In this document: positions 1 through 8,031 of the stretch, piece after piece
Layout of the letters: each line of letters starts with the position of its first letter
Position numbering within the stretch: the first letter of the stretch is position 1
Position numbers and translations under genes: made by a program
Notes under the pieces: model-generated
Databases searched by the model: none
Told to the model about the DNA's origin: nothing
What the model saw: only the letters and a program-made list of their open reading frames with translations
Source: Paenibacillus sp. FSL H8-0048
Lineage (GTDB): Bacteria > Bacillota > Bacilli > Paenibacillales > Paenibacillaceae
Assembly: GCF_038002825.1 (NCBI RefSeq)
Contig: NZ_JBBODF010000001.1
Coordinates: 1,178,001-1,242,000 of the forward strand
DNA length: 64,000 bases
Direction of reading: 5' to 3'

Positions 1-312
1 GATTTAGCCGTCGCTCTTATTACTGGAGATACCAAAACATTAACCCATCTGCTATCTGGCGATACTTCTGTGGAGCTTGTTGGCAGCGAACGTTATCCGT
101 TGTCTGCCGTTCTCCAGGGAGAAGCTTCTGTTCCGGAGCTCACTTTACTTACGATTGAACATGCCATCTCCCACGGCAAAATCGCTGCTGTGAGCGGGAA
201 TTGGATGACGCGCGGCGGAATTCGCTTCGCCTTCAGCGACCACTACAGCTTCGCTACAACCAAAGGCACTGAAGTGGCTGCCGCCCGCTGTTACCGGATC
301 AAGCTGGACTGA
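1..312 (+). CDS. Partial NTF2/SnoaL-like small protein (3' end)
   Basis: The reading frame is open from the first base to the TGA at 310-312, so the start lies outside the window. About 103 residues are visible. The end of the protein (GNWMTRGGIRFAFSDHYSF, then a short basic tail) resembles nuclear transport factor 2/SnoaL-like cone-fold proteins, small soluble proteins that may be enzymes or binding modules. This is a family-level resemblance by eye and no catalytic residue can be assigned. A hairpin terminator follows at once, so it is the last gene of its transcript. Confidence 0.55.
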   Translation, partial: DLAVALITGDTKTLTHLLSGDTSVELVGSERYPLSAVLQGEASVPELTLLTIEHAISHGKIAAVSGNWMTRGGIRFAFSDHYSFATTKGTEVAAARCYRIKLD

Positions 313-332
313 CCTGAAGTTTGTACTCAGCG

Positions 333-377
333 AAAAGCCGCCCGCTTCGCTAACGCGAATCCCGGACGGCTTTTTTT
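333..377 (+). terminator. Rho-independent terminator after the partial NTF2-like gene
   Basis: An AAGCCGcCCG arm and a CGGaCGGCTT arm form a stem followed by seven T residues, 20 nt past the stop codon. Confidence 0.85.
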
Positions 378-394
378 CATTATGTTAGTTAGTT

Positions 395-682
395 TTATAC
401 CCCTTGCGATATAAGCTCACGCTTAGCGGGGGCTGCTCCCTCTGTGTCCGATTCTGGACCGTTGTCCATCTCCTCCACACGCGCCACATTCAGTTCCTGC
501 TCATTCTGATGAAGCTCCTTGACCATATTCCTGTAGATATGGGCTTCTTGACGGTCCAGCCCGTCACGATTCTCTTTCATGATCCAGGTTTCCACGGTTC
601 GCTTGAGAATTTCGCCTTTTCGTTCCAACAGTTTCGTATAAGTCAACGTTTCTTCATTCCCTTCCCTATGCTTAGAGTTCAT
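395..682 (-). CDS. Small conserved-looking hypothetical protein, highly charged, helical
   Basis: A 95-residue protein starting MNSKHREGNEETLTY. It is rich in Lys, Arg, Glu and Gln, has no membrane segment, and is predicted by eye to be mostly helical. I do not recognise a family. The start is placed at the ATG at 680-682 because a good promoter (749-754/726-731) lies just upstream and would exclude longer versions. The same frame stays open through the hairpin array further upstream, which produces a long spurious 277-residue reading frame. No strong ribosome site is seen before the ATG, so the start is uncertain. It lies downstream of the array and of the kinase gene on the same strand. Confidence 0.55.
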   Translation of the reverse strand: MNSKHREGNEETLTYTKLLERKGEILKRTVETWIMKENRDGLDRQEAHIYRNMVKELHQNEQELNVARVEEMDNGPESDTEGAAPAKRELISQGV

Positions 683-725
683 ACGCCGGGTAAGCTCAAA
701 TGTGACTTCCGGCGTAACGTCTACT

Positions 726-754
726 ATTATACGGGAAAGACCCGGCTCACCCAA
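726..754 (-). promoter_or_regulatory. Sigma-A-type promoter for the small hypothetical gene
   Basis: On the minus strand, TTGGGT (749-754) and TATAAT (726-731) are separated by exactly 17 bp. The predicted start near 718 gives a leader of about 35 nt before the ATG at 682. Confidence 0.6.
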
Positions 755-924
755 TGCGGTGCAGCAGGGCTTACACAGGGTGAGCCGCACTGAGCTTAGA
801 AGAGACCAACTCAGCAGGCAGGGTTCGTAAACATGCGGATAGATGCTCCCATATACGCAGGATAGGAGTAGAATAGCATCACGCACACCTTGCTCAGTCG
901 GCCCGCACCTCCGGCACGGTCCAT

Positions 925-1201
925 TGTAATCGGTTTTCCGATTACATTTCCGTTCACACCTCTCGCCCGGGCCATCGTAATCGGTTTTCCGATTACATTT
1001 CCGTTCACGCCTCTCGCCCGGGCCATTGTAATCGGTTTTCCGATTACATTTCCGTCCACGCCTCTCGCCCGGGCCATTGTAATCGGTTTTCCGATTACAT
1101 TTCCGTCCACGCCTCTCGCCCGGGCCATCGTAATCGGTTTTCCGATTACATTTCCGTTCACGCCTCTCGCCCGGGCCATCGTAATCGGTTTTCCGATTAC
1201 A
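925..1201. repeat. 51-bp tandem hairpin array 1 (six units)
   Basis: Six palindromes GTAATCGG-TTTT-CCGATTAC start at 926, 977, 1028, 1079, 1130 and 1181, spaced exactly 51 bp apart. The 31 bp between them are almost invariant and include CCCGGG. Imperfect copies of an AGTCGGCCCGC...CATTGTA segment flank the array (about 897-925 and 1200-1232). Because 51 is 17 codons, several frames stay open on both strands and read as 17-residue repeats. These have no ribosome site and look like shadows. The array fills the gap between the kinase stop (1272) and the small gene start (682). Confidence 0.95.
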
Positions 1202-1271
1202 GTCGGCCCGCATACCTCGCTCTGGCACATTGTATTTTCACATGCATCCTGTTCGTGTCCATACTGCCGCT

Positions 1272-2660
1272 TCAGCCCCGCAGCTCCACACGGAATATGC
1301 TGCCTCCGCCGGGGCAGTTCTCAGCCCTAATGTTGCCGCCAAGCGTGTCTACCAGCTCCTTGGCAATGGCAAGGCCCAGTCCGTGGCCCCCGGCTTCCCG
1401 CGAACGGGACTGGTCAGGGCGGTAGAACCGCTCGAAGATCCGGTTCAGATCTTCCGCAGGAATACCCACGCCTGTATCCTCCACCTCCAGCTTCAGCCAA
1501 GGGCTGCCATTCTTCTGAATAGACGCAGCCCGCAGAATCACGCTGCCGCCTGCGGGTGTGAACTTAATGGCATTCTCCAGCAGAATGATCATAAGCTGCA
1601 CCAGCTTCTCCTGATCCTGTTTCACCGGAAGCTCCGCCGGAGCTTCAAGCTCTAGCAGGATCTGCTTCGCTTCGGCCAGCACGCTCAGGCCGGAGAGCAT
1701 ACGGGCCAGAGCCGGCGCGAGGTCGAAGCGCCGGAGGTCCTGCTCCAGCAGCCCGGCATCACTGCGGGCCAGCAGGAGCAGGTCCCGGGTCAGCGCGGTC
1801 ATCCGCTGGACCTCGGAATACATCCCGTCCACCACATGACGGGTGAACGGCTGTTCATTGATGCTGTCCTCCAGCTTCAGCGTCTCGATGGAGGACAGCA
1901 GCACGCTCAGCGGCGTGCGGAGCTCATGCGAGGCATCCGCCGCGAAGTGCTTCTGCCGGTCATACGCCCGGCGGACCGGAACCATCGCCTGCCGCGACAT
2001 TACCCGGCTGAAGACGGCTGCCAGCAGGATGAATGCCGCGGCAATGGCGGCCAATACGCCAAGCAGCCAGCGGAATAACTGCTGCTGGAAGGTAACGTCT
2101 TTGCCTGCATACAGGATACCAGCAGGCTGCCCCTTATGCTCGAAGGTCCGGCTGCCGAACAGATAAGCAGTCTGTGGGCTGTCCTTGGGGTCATTGCCCT
2201 TATGCAGCGGGCCTGGCCCTTGCTCCAGCTCCACAATCTCTAGTCCCTTCCCTGTTGTCCCCGCCGTACCGGAGTCTGCAAGCTTCAGCACCTGCTCCTT
2301 CAGTCCCGGCTGAATCTCGCCGCTGCCCAGCAGATTGCCTTCCGAATTCAGGATCACATAGAACGACTGATCCGCACTGAGCGTAAAAGCCTGGTTACCC
2401 GGTCCCTGATACTGCCCCTGCAGCAGTTCTTCGTACATTGGCCCTTGCAGTTGCTTGACTTCGGCATCCAGCAGCAGGTTAAGGCGTTCCTTCTGGTTAT
2501 TCCAGATCAGGAGATGCAGAAGCAGATAGATGATCAGGAAGGACAATAGCAGAAAAACACTCATCAGCGCACTGTACCGCCAGGTAAGCCGCTTCCGGGT
2601 GCGCGCGAACAAGTCATTACCGGAGCGGCCCCCTCCGGAACGAGGAATATTATTTTTCAA
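1272..2660 (-). CDS. Membrane sensor histidine kinase (OmpR-type partner)
   Basis: Two-component sensor kinase of about 462 residues. A transmembrane helix near residues 33-55 is followed by an extracytoplasmic region of about 130 residues, a second helix, then a HisKA domain with the phospho-acceptor His in FAADASHELRTPLS. The catalytic domain shows the N box LLENAIKF, G1 DTGVGI, F box FERFYR and G2 GHGLGLAIAKE. The start is set at the TTG at 2658-2660. It overlaps the regulator's end by 11 nt and is preceded by GGAGTGGGG at 7 nt. The longer frame to 2750 would run deep into the regulator gene. Co-transcribed with the regulator upstream. The signal is unknown; the divergent secreted protein suggests an envelope cue. 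Confidence 0.85.
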   Translation of the reverse strand: MKNNIPRSGGGRSGNDLFARTRKRLTWRYSALMSVFLLLSFLIIYLLLHLLIWNNQKERLNLLLDAEVKQLQGPMYEELLQGQYQGPGNQAFTLSADQSFYVILNSEGNLLGSGEIQPGLKEQVLKLADSGTAGTTGKGLEIVELEQGPGPLHKGNDPKDSPQTAYLFGSRTFEHKGQPAGILYAGKDVTFQQQLFRWLLGVLAAIAAAFILLAAVFSRVMSRQAMVPVRRAYDRQKHFAADASHELRTPLSVLLSSIETLKLEDSINEQPFTRHVVDGMYSEVQRMTALTRDLLLLARSDAGLLEQDLRRFDLAPALARMLSGLSVLAEAKQILLELEAPAELPVKQDQEKLVQLMIILLENAIKFTPAGGSVILRAASIQKNGSPWLKLEVEDTGVGIPAEDLNRIFERFYRPDQSRSREAGGHGLGLAIAKELVDTLGGNIRAENCPGGGSIFRVELRG

Positions 2661-3327
2661 AGCTATACCCCACTCCCCGGATGCTCTGTATATGCTGCTG
2701 TACCCCGTCCAGAAGAGCCAGCTTCTTACGGAGAAGCTTGACCGTAGCATCGATGGTCTTCAGCGTAACCTCGGATTCCATCCCCCAGATCCGGTCCAGG
2801 ATCACCTCGCGGGTAAGCACCGTACCCTGATTCTTCAGGAGCAGATCCAGGAGCTGATATTCTCTGGGCGTAAGCTGTACCTCTTGCTCCGCTGCTGCAA
2901 TCCGGTGGCTGCTGCGGTCCAGCACCAGCTCACCGATCTTGCACGTATCATTCTCCAGCGGGAGGAAGGTCCGCCGCCCCAAGGCCCGGAGCCGCGCCAG
3001 CAATTCGTCTATTTCGAACGGCTTCACCAGATAATCATCCGCGCCCGCATCAAGACCGCGAATCCTGTCCTCCAGCGAATCTCTTGCCGTCAGCATCAGG
3101 ATTGCCCCGGGGTAGCCATCCTGCCGCAGCTGACGGCACACCTCCCGGCCATCCCGCTCCGGCAGCATCCAGTCCAGCACCAGCACATCATAGCCGGAGA
3201 CACTGGCGAGATCATAGGCCTCATCCCCGGAAGTGACCCATTCAACGGTATATCCCGTTTTCTTCTTAATCATATGTACAATAAGTTCACCCAGCCGGAT
3301 ATCGTCTTCCGCGAGCAGGATCTTCAT
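2650..3327 (-). CDS. OmpR/PhoB-family response regulator
   Basis: 225 residues. The N-terminal receiver domain has the acidic pair in LLAEDDIRLG, the phospho-acceptor Asp in VLVLDWMLPERDG and the conserved Lys in DDYLVKPFEIDELLARL. The C-terminal winged helix (about residues 125-223) contains LTPREYQLLDLLLKNQGTVLTRE and the DNA-contacting TIDATVKLLRKKL. An AAGGAGAGG site precedes the ATG. It is the first gene of the pair with the kinase. Direct repeats of GGTGAAAA lie 42 bp upstream, between this gene and the divergent secreted protein, and are plausible binding sites for autoregulation and control of the neighbour. Confidence 0.92.
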   Translation of the reverse strand: MKILLAEDDIRLGELIVHMIKKKTGYTVEWVTSGDEAYDLASVSGYDVLVLDWMLPERDGREVCRQLRQDGYPGAILMLTARDSLEDRIRGLDAGADDYLVKPFEIDELLARLRALGRRTFLPLENDTCKIGELVLDRSSHRIAAAEQEVQLTPREYQLLDLLLKNQGTVLTREVILDRIWGMESEVTLKTIDATVKLLRKKLALLDGVQQHIQSIRGVGYSFEK

Positions 3328-3368
3328 GTGGTCCTCTCCTTCCTCAATATATCAAGATACCACATTCC

Positions 3369-3387
3369 GGTGAAAATCAGGTGAAAA
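3369..3387. promoter_or_regulatory. Candidate response-regulator binding site (direct repeat)
   Basis: GGTGAAAA occurs twice (3369-3376 and 3380-3387) with an 11-bp period, the geometry typical of OmpR/PhoB-family dimers. A third copy in inverted orientation (TTTTCACC) is at 3412-3419. The site lies in the 155-bp divergent region between the regulator and the secreted protein gene. Binding is inferred. Confidence 0.6.
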
Positions 3388-3482
3388 CAATGCGTTTGCC
3401 CTTTCTCCGTCTTTTCACCCTGGAAGGCTAGAGTAAATGGCAAGCCATACAATACCTGAAAACGGGAAAGGATGATTTACCT

Positions 3483-4373
3483 ATGAAAGCAACACGTAAT
3501 CCGTTCACTCCAAAAGCAGGCAAGCTGATTGCCGGCACCATGGCGGCAGCACTCGCCCTAGGCACTGGCGGGCTAAGCGCCTTCGCTGCCTCTTCCACTG
3601 CGGCCACTAGCGTTACGAGTGTCCAATCTGCAACCTACAGCAGCAGTCCGGCTTCGCTGCTTCCAGTTCCTGAAGCAGGACAGCCCCCTCTGGCAGGTGC
3701 GGAGCCGCACACCCCGCCGCCCGGTCTTCCTGGCGGACCCGGTCCCGGGCTTGGCGGCATAGACCCTACTGAGCTGCTCAGCACGTTGGGCCTGTCGGAA
3801 GCGGAACTGCGGACTGCCCTTGAAGCCGGGAGCTCCCTCTCCAGTATAGCCGAAGCGCAGCAGGTAGACCCGCAGAAGCTGGTCCAGCTTGCGGCAAGCG
3901 GACTACAGGCCCAGCTCAGGCAGGAGTATGCAGACAGCCGCATTACCGAGAGCGTCTATAAGGCCCGTCTGAGCGAAATCTCAAGCCGTGCAGCGGCCTG
4001 GGTAAGCCAGACCCGGCCGCAGCCGCCGGCTCCAGGAACAGGGGCGGCTGAGCTGCCACCACTCGGTCCGGGGCTGAAGGACCTGGACCGTTCAGAGCTT
4101 GCAGAGCTTCTTGGCTTAAGCACAAGTGAACTTACTGCAAGCCTGGCAGACGGAAAGTCGCTGGCAGATCTCGCTGGCGCCAATGGAACCAGTTCGAAGC
4201 TTATTAATCTGGTTGTAGGCGCCCTGACGCAGGAATTGAAGGACCGCTTGGCCAGAGGAGACCTGTGGACGGATGAATATTCAGCTGAACTGGCGAAAGT
4301 TCAGACCAGGGCTGCAGAGCTGGTACAGCATCAGCAGCCGCTGCCCCCGCATCTCCAGCAGAATGACAAATAA
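3483..4373 (+). CDS. Secreted protein with two homologous helical repeats
   Basis: 296 residues. The signal peptide has a basic start (MKATRNPFTPKAGK), a hydrophobic core and a likely cleavage after AFA near residue 35. A Pro/Gly-rich linker follows (about 63-92). Two homologous modules then appear, residues 96-176 and 205-282. Each begins LGLSxxEL...LxxGxSLxxxA and ends with a helix containing Y..xLxxxxxRAA. These LGLS/SLADLA modules resemble repeats of secreted Firmicute proteins of unknown function. The gene is divergent from the response regulator/kinase pair and shares its candidate operator, so it is probably the pair's target. A hairpin follows the gene. Confidence 0.8.
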   Translation: MKATRNPFTPKAGKLIAGTMAAALALGTGGLSAFAASSTAATSVTSVQSATYSSSPASLLPVPEAGQPPLAGAEPHTPPPGLPGGPGPGLGGIDPTELLSTLGLSEAELRTALEAGSSLSSIAEAQQVDPQKLVQLAASGLQAQLRQEYADSRITESVYKARLSEISSRAAAWVSQTRPQPPAPGTGAAELPPLGPGLKDLDRSELAELLGLSTSELTASLADGKSLADLAGANGTSSKLINLVVGALTQELKDRLARGDLWTDEYSAELAKVQTRAAELVQHQQPLPPHLQQNDK

Positions 4374-4402
4374 ACAAAGAGTATAGCGAAAAATACAATA
4401 CC

Positions 4403-4434
4403 GAAGAGCCTGTGTCTAACGATGCAGGCTCTTC
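4403..4434 (+). terminator. Hairpin after the secreted repeat protein
   Basis: Perfect 10-bp inverted repeat GAAGAGCCTG / CAGGCTCTTC with a 12-nt loop. There is no real T-tract, so termination strength is uncertain. Confidence 0.55.
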
Positions 4435-4437
4435 GTG

Positions 4438-4467
4438 TTGAAGAGATTTTCCAGCAGGTGCTAGAAT
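4438..4467 (+). promoter_or_regulatory. Candidate promoter for the yesN-type operon
   Basis: TTGAAG (4438-4443) and TAGAAT (4462-4467) are separated by 18 bp. They lie just after the hairpin of the preceding gene and about 110 nt before the TTG start of the regulator. Confidence 0.45.
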
Positions 4468-4584
4468 AAAAAGTCGTTTCCACTCGAATTCTGTCAGGGA
4501 ATTAGCTTATAATGATCACACTGCGACTTGACCGAGGATGGAACAGGACCAAGCAATCCAGAATAACCCCAAGGAGGAAGTCCA

Positions 4585-6147
4585 TTGTATAAGGTGCTGA
4601 TTGTAGATGATGAAGTTTTTGTGCGGAAGGGCTTGATCCGGATCTTAAGCGAATGCTCGCCGCAATTCGAAATTTGCGGTGAAGCCGAGAACGGGGAGCA
4701 AGCGCTTACCCTGATTGAACAATTGAACCCGGAGCTGGTAATTGCCGATATCCGTATGCCTGTGCTGGACGGGCTGGGACTGATCAAGAAAGTAAAGACG
4801 GAGCTTGTGCAGGAGCCTATTTTTATTATTTTGAGCGGATATGCCGACTTCTCGTATGCCCAGCAAGCCTTCCGGTACAATGTGTCCGATTATATCCTCA
4901 AGCCCGTTGACGAACAGGAGCTTACGGTTGCGCTCAGCAAAATCGCCCATATGCTGAACAAGAAGCAGCTCCTCTCCATCACCCGTGAAAAGCCTCTGGT
5001 CGAGACGGTCATCGAAAGCCTGCTGCAGACCGAACCCGATGATCAGGTCATGGGGCGGATCGCCTACGCGCTGGAGCTTCCTCTCACCTCTTCCTATACG
5101 TATCTCATCGTAGAAATGCAGGATCAGCTCCCCGCCGGAGAAGTCGATTACCTGCCTGCACTGAAGGACTCGCTGCTGCGTTATTTCCGCCAAGAGGCTC
5201 AGACTCTGCTCCTTCATGTACGTACGAACAATCAATACGGGGTGATCGTGCCCGGCCATTGGGTCGATGATCCTAATCCATCCCCATGGGGAGGCTACCG
5301 TGCGATGCTGGATGCACTGGAGCGGGAGCTTGGAGCAAGCATCGCTTTGTTTGTTGGCCGGAAGGTAAGCCATCTCAAGCAGATTGCAGACTCCGGGGCC
5401 AGTGCCGAGCAATGCCTCCAGTACCGTTTTGCCGCCGGCTTCGAAGGCATTTATATGGCGGACAAGCTGCTGGAGCTGCCCTTATACTATTTCGACATCG
5501 ATGAAGGGTTGCACAGCAAGCTGATTTACGAGGTTGAAGCCAATGACAATAAGGGTTACAGCTCTACTGTCGACGCTATCTTCACCATGTTCCAAGAGCG
5601 CAACTTCGCCCCCGGGGCGGTGACGAACACGATCCGGCGCAGCATGATTGCCATCATCAATATTATCCGGCAGCTCGAAGGTGACGAGAATACACTGCAA
5701 TGGATGCATGAGCTGCTTAACTGGCCGCTGAAATACCGCAATCTGAATCAGCTGAAGCAGATATTCCAGCAGTTTATCGCCGAAGCCGCAGAATATATCG
5801 CAGAGAAGCGCGGCGGCAAGAGCGAAGGCAATATTGAAAAAATCAAAAAATACATCGACGGGCATTACCGTGAAAATATCTACCTCAAGGGCATTGCCGC
5901 CGATTTCGATATGAACCCGGTCTATCTTGGACAGTTATTCCGCAAAACCTACGGAGTGTATTTCAATGAATACCTGCTGACCCTGCGGATTGAGGAGGCT
6001 AAGCGCCTGCTTCGGCAGACCAAGAAAAGGATGTACGAAATCGCGGAGCTGGTCGGCTTCCAGAATGCGGATTATTTTGCCACCCAGTTTGAAAAGCTTG
6101 AGAATATGACGCCAACCGATTATCGCAATATGATGATTGGGCAGTAA
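4585..6147 (+). CDS. YesN-type AraC-family response regulator
   Basis: 520 residues. The receiver domain (about 1-120) has VLIVDDEVFVRKG, the phospho-acceptor Asp in LVIADIRMPVLDG and the Lys in DYILKPVDEQEL. A variable middle section follows. The C-terminal double helix-turn-helix of the AraC type (about 418-518) contains IAADFDMNPVYLGQLFRK and IAELVGFQNADYFATQFEK. The TTG start is chosen because AAGGAGG lies 7 nt upstream. Partner of the YesM-type kinase that follows 18 nt downstream. In Paenibacillus such pairs switch on adjacent sugar ABC transporter genes. Confidence 0.92.
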   Translation: MYKVLIVDDEVFVRKGLIRILSECSPQFEICGEAENGEQALTLIEQLNPELVIADIRMPVLDGLGLIKKVKTELVQEPIFIILSGYADFSYAQQAFRYNVSDYILKPVDEQELTVALSKIAHMLNKKQLLSITREKPLVETVIESLLQTEPDDQVMGRIAYALELPLTSSYTYLIVEMQDQLPAGEVDYLPALKDSLLRYFRQEAQTLLLHVRTNNQYGVIVPGHWVDDPNPSPWGGYRAMLDALERELGASIALFVGRKVSHLKQIADSGASAEQCLQYRFAAGFEGIYMADKLLELPLYYFDIDEGLHSKLIYEVEANDNKGYSSTVDAIFTMFQERNFAPGAVTNTIRRSMIAIINIIRQLEGDENTLQWMHELLNWPLKYRNLNQLKQIFQQFIAEAAEYIAEKRGGKSEGNIEKIKKYIDGHYRENIYLKGIAADFDMNPVYLGQLFRKTYGVYFNEYLLTLRIEEAKRLLRQTKKRMYEIAELVGFQNADYFATQFEKLENMTPTDYRNMMIGQ

Positions 6148-6165
6148 ATAAGGAGGCTCCCTGCC

Positions 6166-7908
6166 GTGTTCAACTTCCGTCTGAATCATATGAAGCTTAG
6201 AAGCAAGCTGATTGTCATCTACATTGTATGCGTGTTCATCCCGATCGTCTTGACCAATGTAATGTTCTATCAGGTTACTACCGCCAATATCAAGAATCAG
6301 AAGACAGCGGATGCCGAGCAGGCGATGAATCTGCTGCAGGCTGAGCTGAGGACTGTCATTGAGGATGCGGCAGGCATATCCTACCTCTACTCTATTGACC
6401 GGCAGCTGATTCAACATCTGAATACTACCTATGCTTCATCGGACTACTATGTGGAGTCGCTGAACGCCATATCGAATCTGTTCAACCGGACCGACAAGGA
6501 GAACAAGGTGCTGAGCTCCTCGGTGATTATGACCGACAATCCAACCGTCCTGGCCTCAGCCCATATCATTAAGCTGGAGGACAGTATGCGCCAGCAGGAC
6601 TGGTATAAGCAGATCAGTAAGTTCAGCAACACCCACCCTCATCTCTATGTAACGCCCGATAGCATCAGCGTGATCCAGCGCCTTACCGACCGCAGGCTGG
6701 AAACCTACGAGCATGTGCTCAAAATCGACCTGAACATGAACTATATCCGGCAGATTCTGGATTTATCCAGCTTCAGCGGTGATTTCTATATACTTGACCC
6801 GTCGGGCCAGGCCCGCTTCGGCCGTCTCTCCAGCGGTCAGCCCAGCGGGCTGATTACCGCGGCGCATACCCTGACCCCAACTGAGATTCCCAAGCCTAAG
6901 CAGGCCATTGTGATCGACAAGACTTACCAGAATAACCGTTATCTCAGCGGCTGGTCGATTTACGGCGTCCTGGATGAGACCCTTATTTTGTCTGACGTCA
7001 GACAATCCGGGCAATTTATCCTCTGGTTCGCCGGTATTAACTTCCTGGTTCCTACCATCGTAATTATGATCATGTCCCGTTCGATCCACACGCGTATCAA
7101 GAACATCCTGAAGCATATGAAGTCTGTAAAAGACAAAAACTTCGGACTGATCCCCTACCACCTGGAGCGCGATGAGATTGGCGAGCTTACCGTCGAGTTC
7201 AACCGGATGAGTAAGCGCATTGAGAACCTGATCAATGATGTATATGTTGCAGAAATACAGAAGAAGGAGCTTGAGCTGCGGCAACGGCAGGCCCAGCTGC
7301 ATGCGCTGCACAGCCAGATCAACCCTCACTTCCTGTTCAATGCACTGGAGACGATCCGAATGCGCAGTATGATGAAGGGCGAGACACAGACGGCCCGGAC
7401 AATTCAGAACATGGCGAAGATTTTCCGCAAATCAATCATGTGGAAGAGCAGCTTCGTTACGATCCGCGAGGAGCTTGAATTAATTGAGAGCTTCCTGGAG
7501 ATTCAGAAATACCGCTTCGACAACAAGCTTGAATATCACATCGAGGTGGACCAGTCACTGCTGAATATTGAAATTCCGAAGATGGCCTTCCTTCCCTATG
7601 TAGAGAACGCCAGTATTCACGGGATTGAGAATATAGCCGGCATCGGGTATATCAACATTCAGATCGCCCAGGAGAACGGGCAGATTGTCTTCGTCATTGC
7701 AGATAACGGCGTAGGCATGGACCAGGCCAAAATCAGTGAGCTTATGCATTATCTGGACGATGAGTCCGCCATGGGGGATTCAATCGGGATGAAGAATGTA
7801 ATCACCCGGCTGAGGATCACCTACGGGGAATCGTTCACCTTCTCCATTACGAGCGAGCCCGGAGCGGGAACCCGCATTTTGCTGCGGCTGCCTCTGGAGA
7901 ACAAATAA
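6166..7908 (+). CDS. YesM-type sensor histidine kinase
   Basis: 580 residues. A transmembrane helix near residues 14-36 is followed by a large extracytoplasmic sensor region, a second helix (about 284-303) and a HAMP segment (about 303-358). The His_kinase domain has HSQINPHFLFNALETIRM with its phospho-acceptor His, and the ATPase domain has the G box ADNGVGMD. The GTG start follows AGGAGG (6151-6156). Product of the same operon as the YesN-type regulator. By analogy it senses extracellular sugar, possibly through the binding lipoprotein encoded next. Confidence 0.92.
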   Translation: MFNFRLNHMKLRSKLIVIYIVCVFIPIVLTNVMFYQVTTANIKNQKTADAEQAMNLLQAELRTVIEDAAGISYLYSIDRQLIQHLNTTYASSDYYVESLNAISNLFNRTDKENKVLSSSVIMTDNPTVLASAHIIKLEDSMRQQDWYKQISKFSNTHPHLYVTPDSISVIQRLTDRRLETYEHVLKIDLNMNYIRQILDLSSFSGDFYILDPSGQARFGRLSSGQPSGLITAAHTLTPTEIPKPKQAIVIDKTYQNNRYLSGWSIYGVLDETLILSDVRQSGQFILWFAGINFLVPTIVIMIMSRSIHTRIKNILKHMKSVKDKNFGLIPYHLERDEIGELTVEFNRMSKRIENLINDVYVAEIQKKELELRQRQAQLHALHSQINPHFLFNALETIRMRSMMKGETQTARTIQNMAKIFRKSIMWKSSFVTIREELELIESFLEIQKYRFDNKLEYHIEVDQSLLNIEIPKMAFLPYVENASIHGIENIAGIGYINIQIAQENGQIVFVIADNGVGMDQAKISELMHYLDDESAMGDSIGMKNVITRLRITYGESFTFSITSEPGAGTRILLRLPLENK

Positions 7909-8031
7909 ATAAATATAGGGTATACCTTAATTATTCAAAGACTGATCTAAGGTTTGCCCTGTAACAAAGTTAAACGCTTTCTTTTATAATGAGGTTGTTC
8001 AATAGCACAAAGTAAAGAAAGGGGATATGAA

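Noticed and set aside
925..1201. CRISPR array
   Set aside because: Spacers are nearly identical between units and the repeats are short palindromes; no cas genes in the window.
395..1330. Long overlapping frames through array 1 (277, 139 and 146 residues) encoding 17-residue repeats such as VIGKPITMARARGVNGN
   Set aside because: They exist because a 51-bp unit is 17 codons and lacks stops. They occur on both strands and in more than one frame, and have no ribosome site.
2658..2750. Extension of the histidine kinase to 2750
   Set aside because: It would overlap the regulator gene by 101 bp and has no ribosome site. The TTG at 2660 has one.
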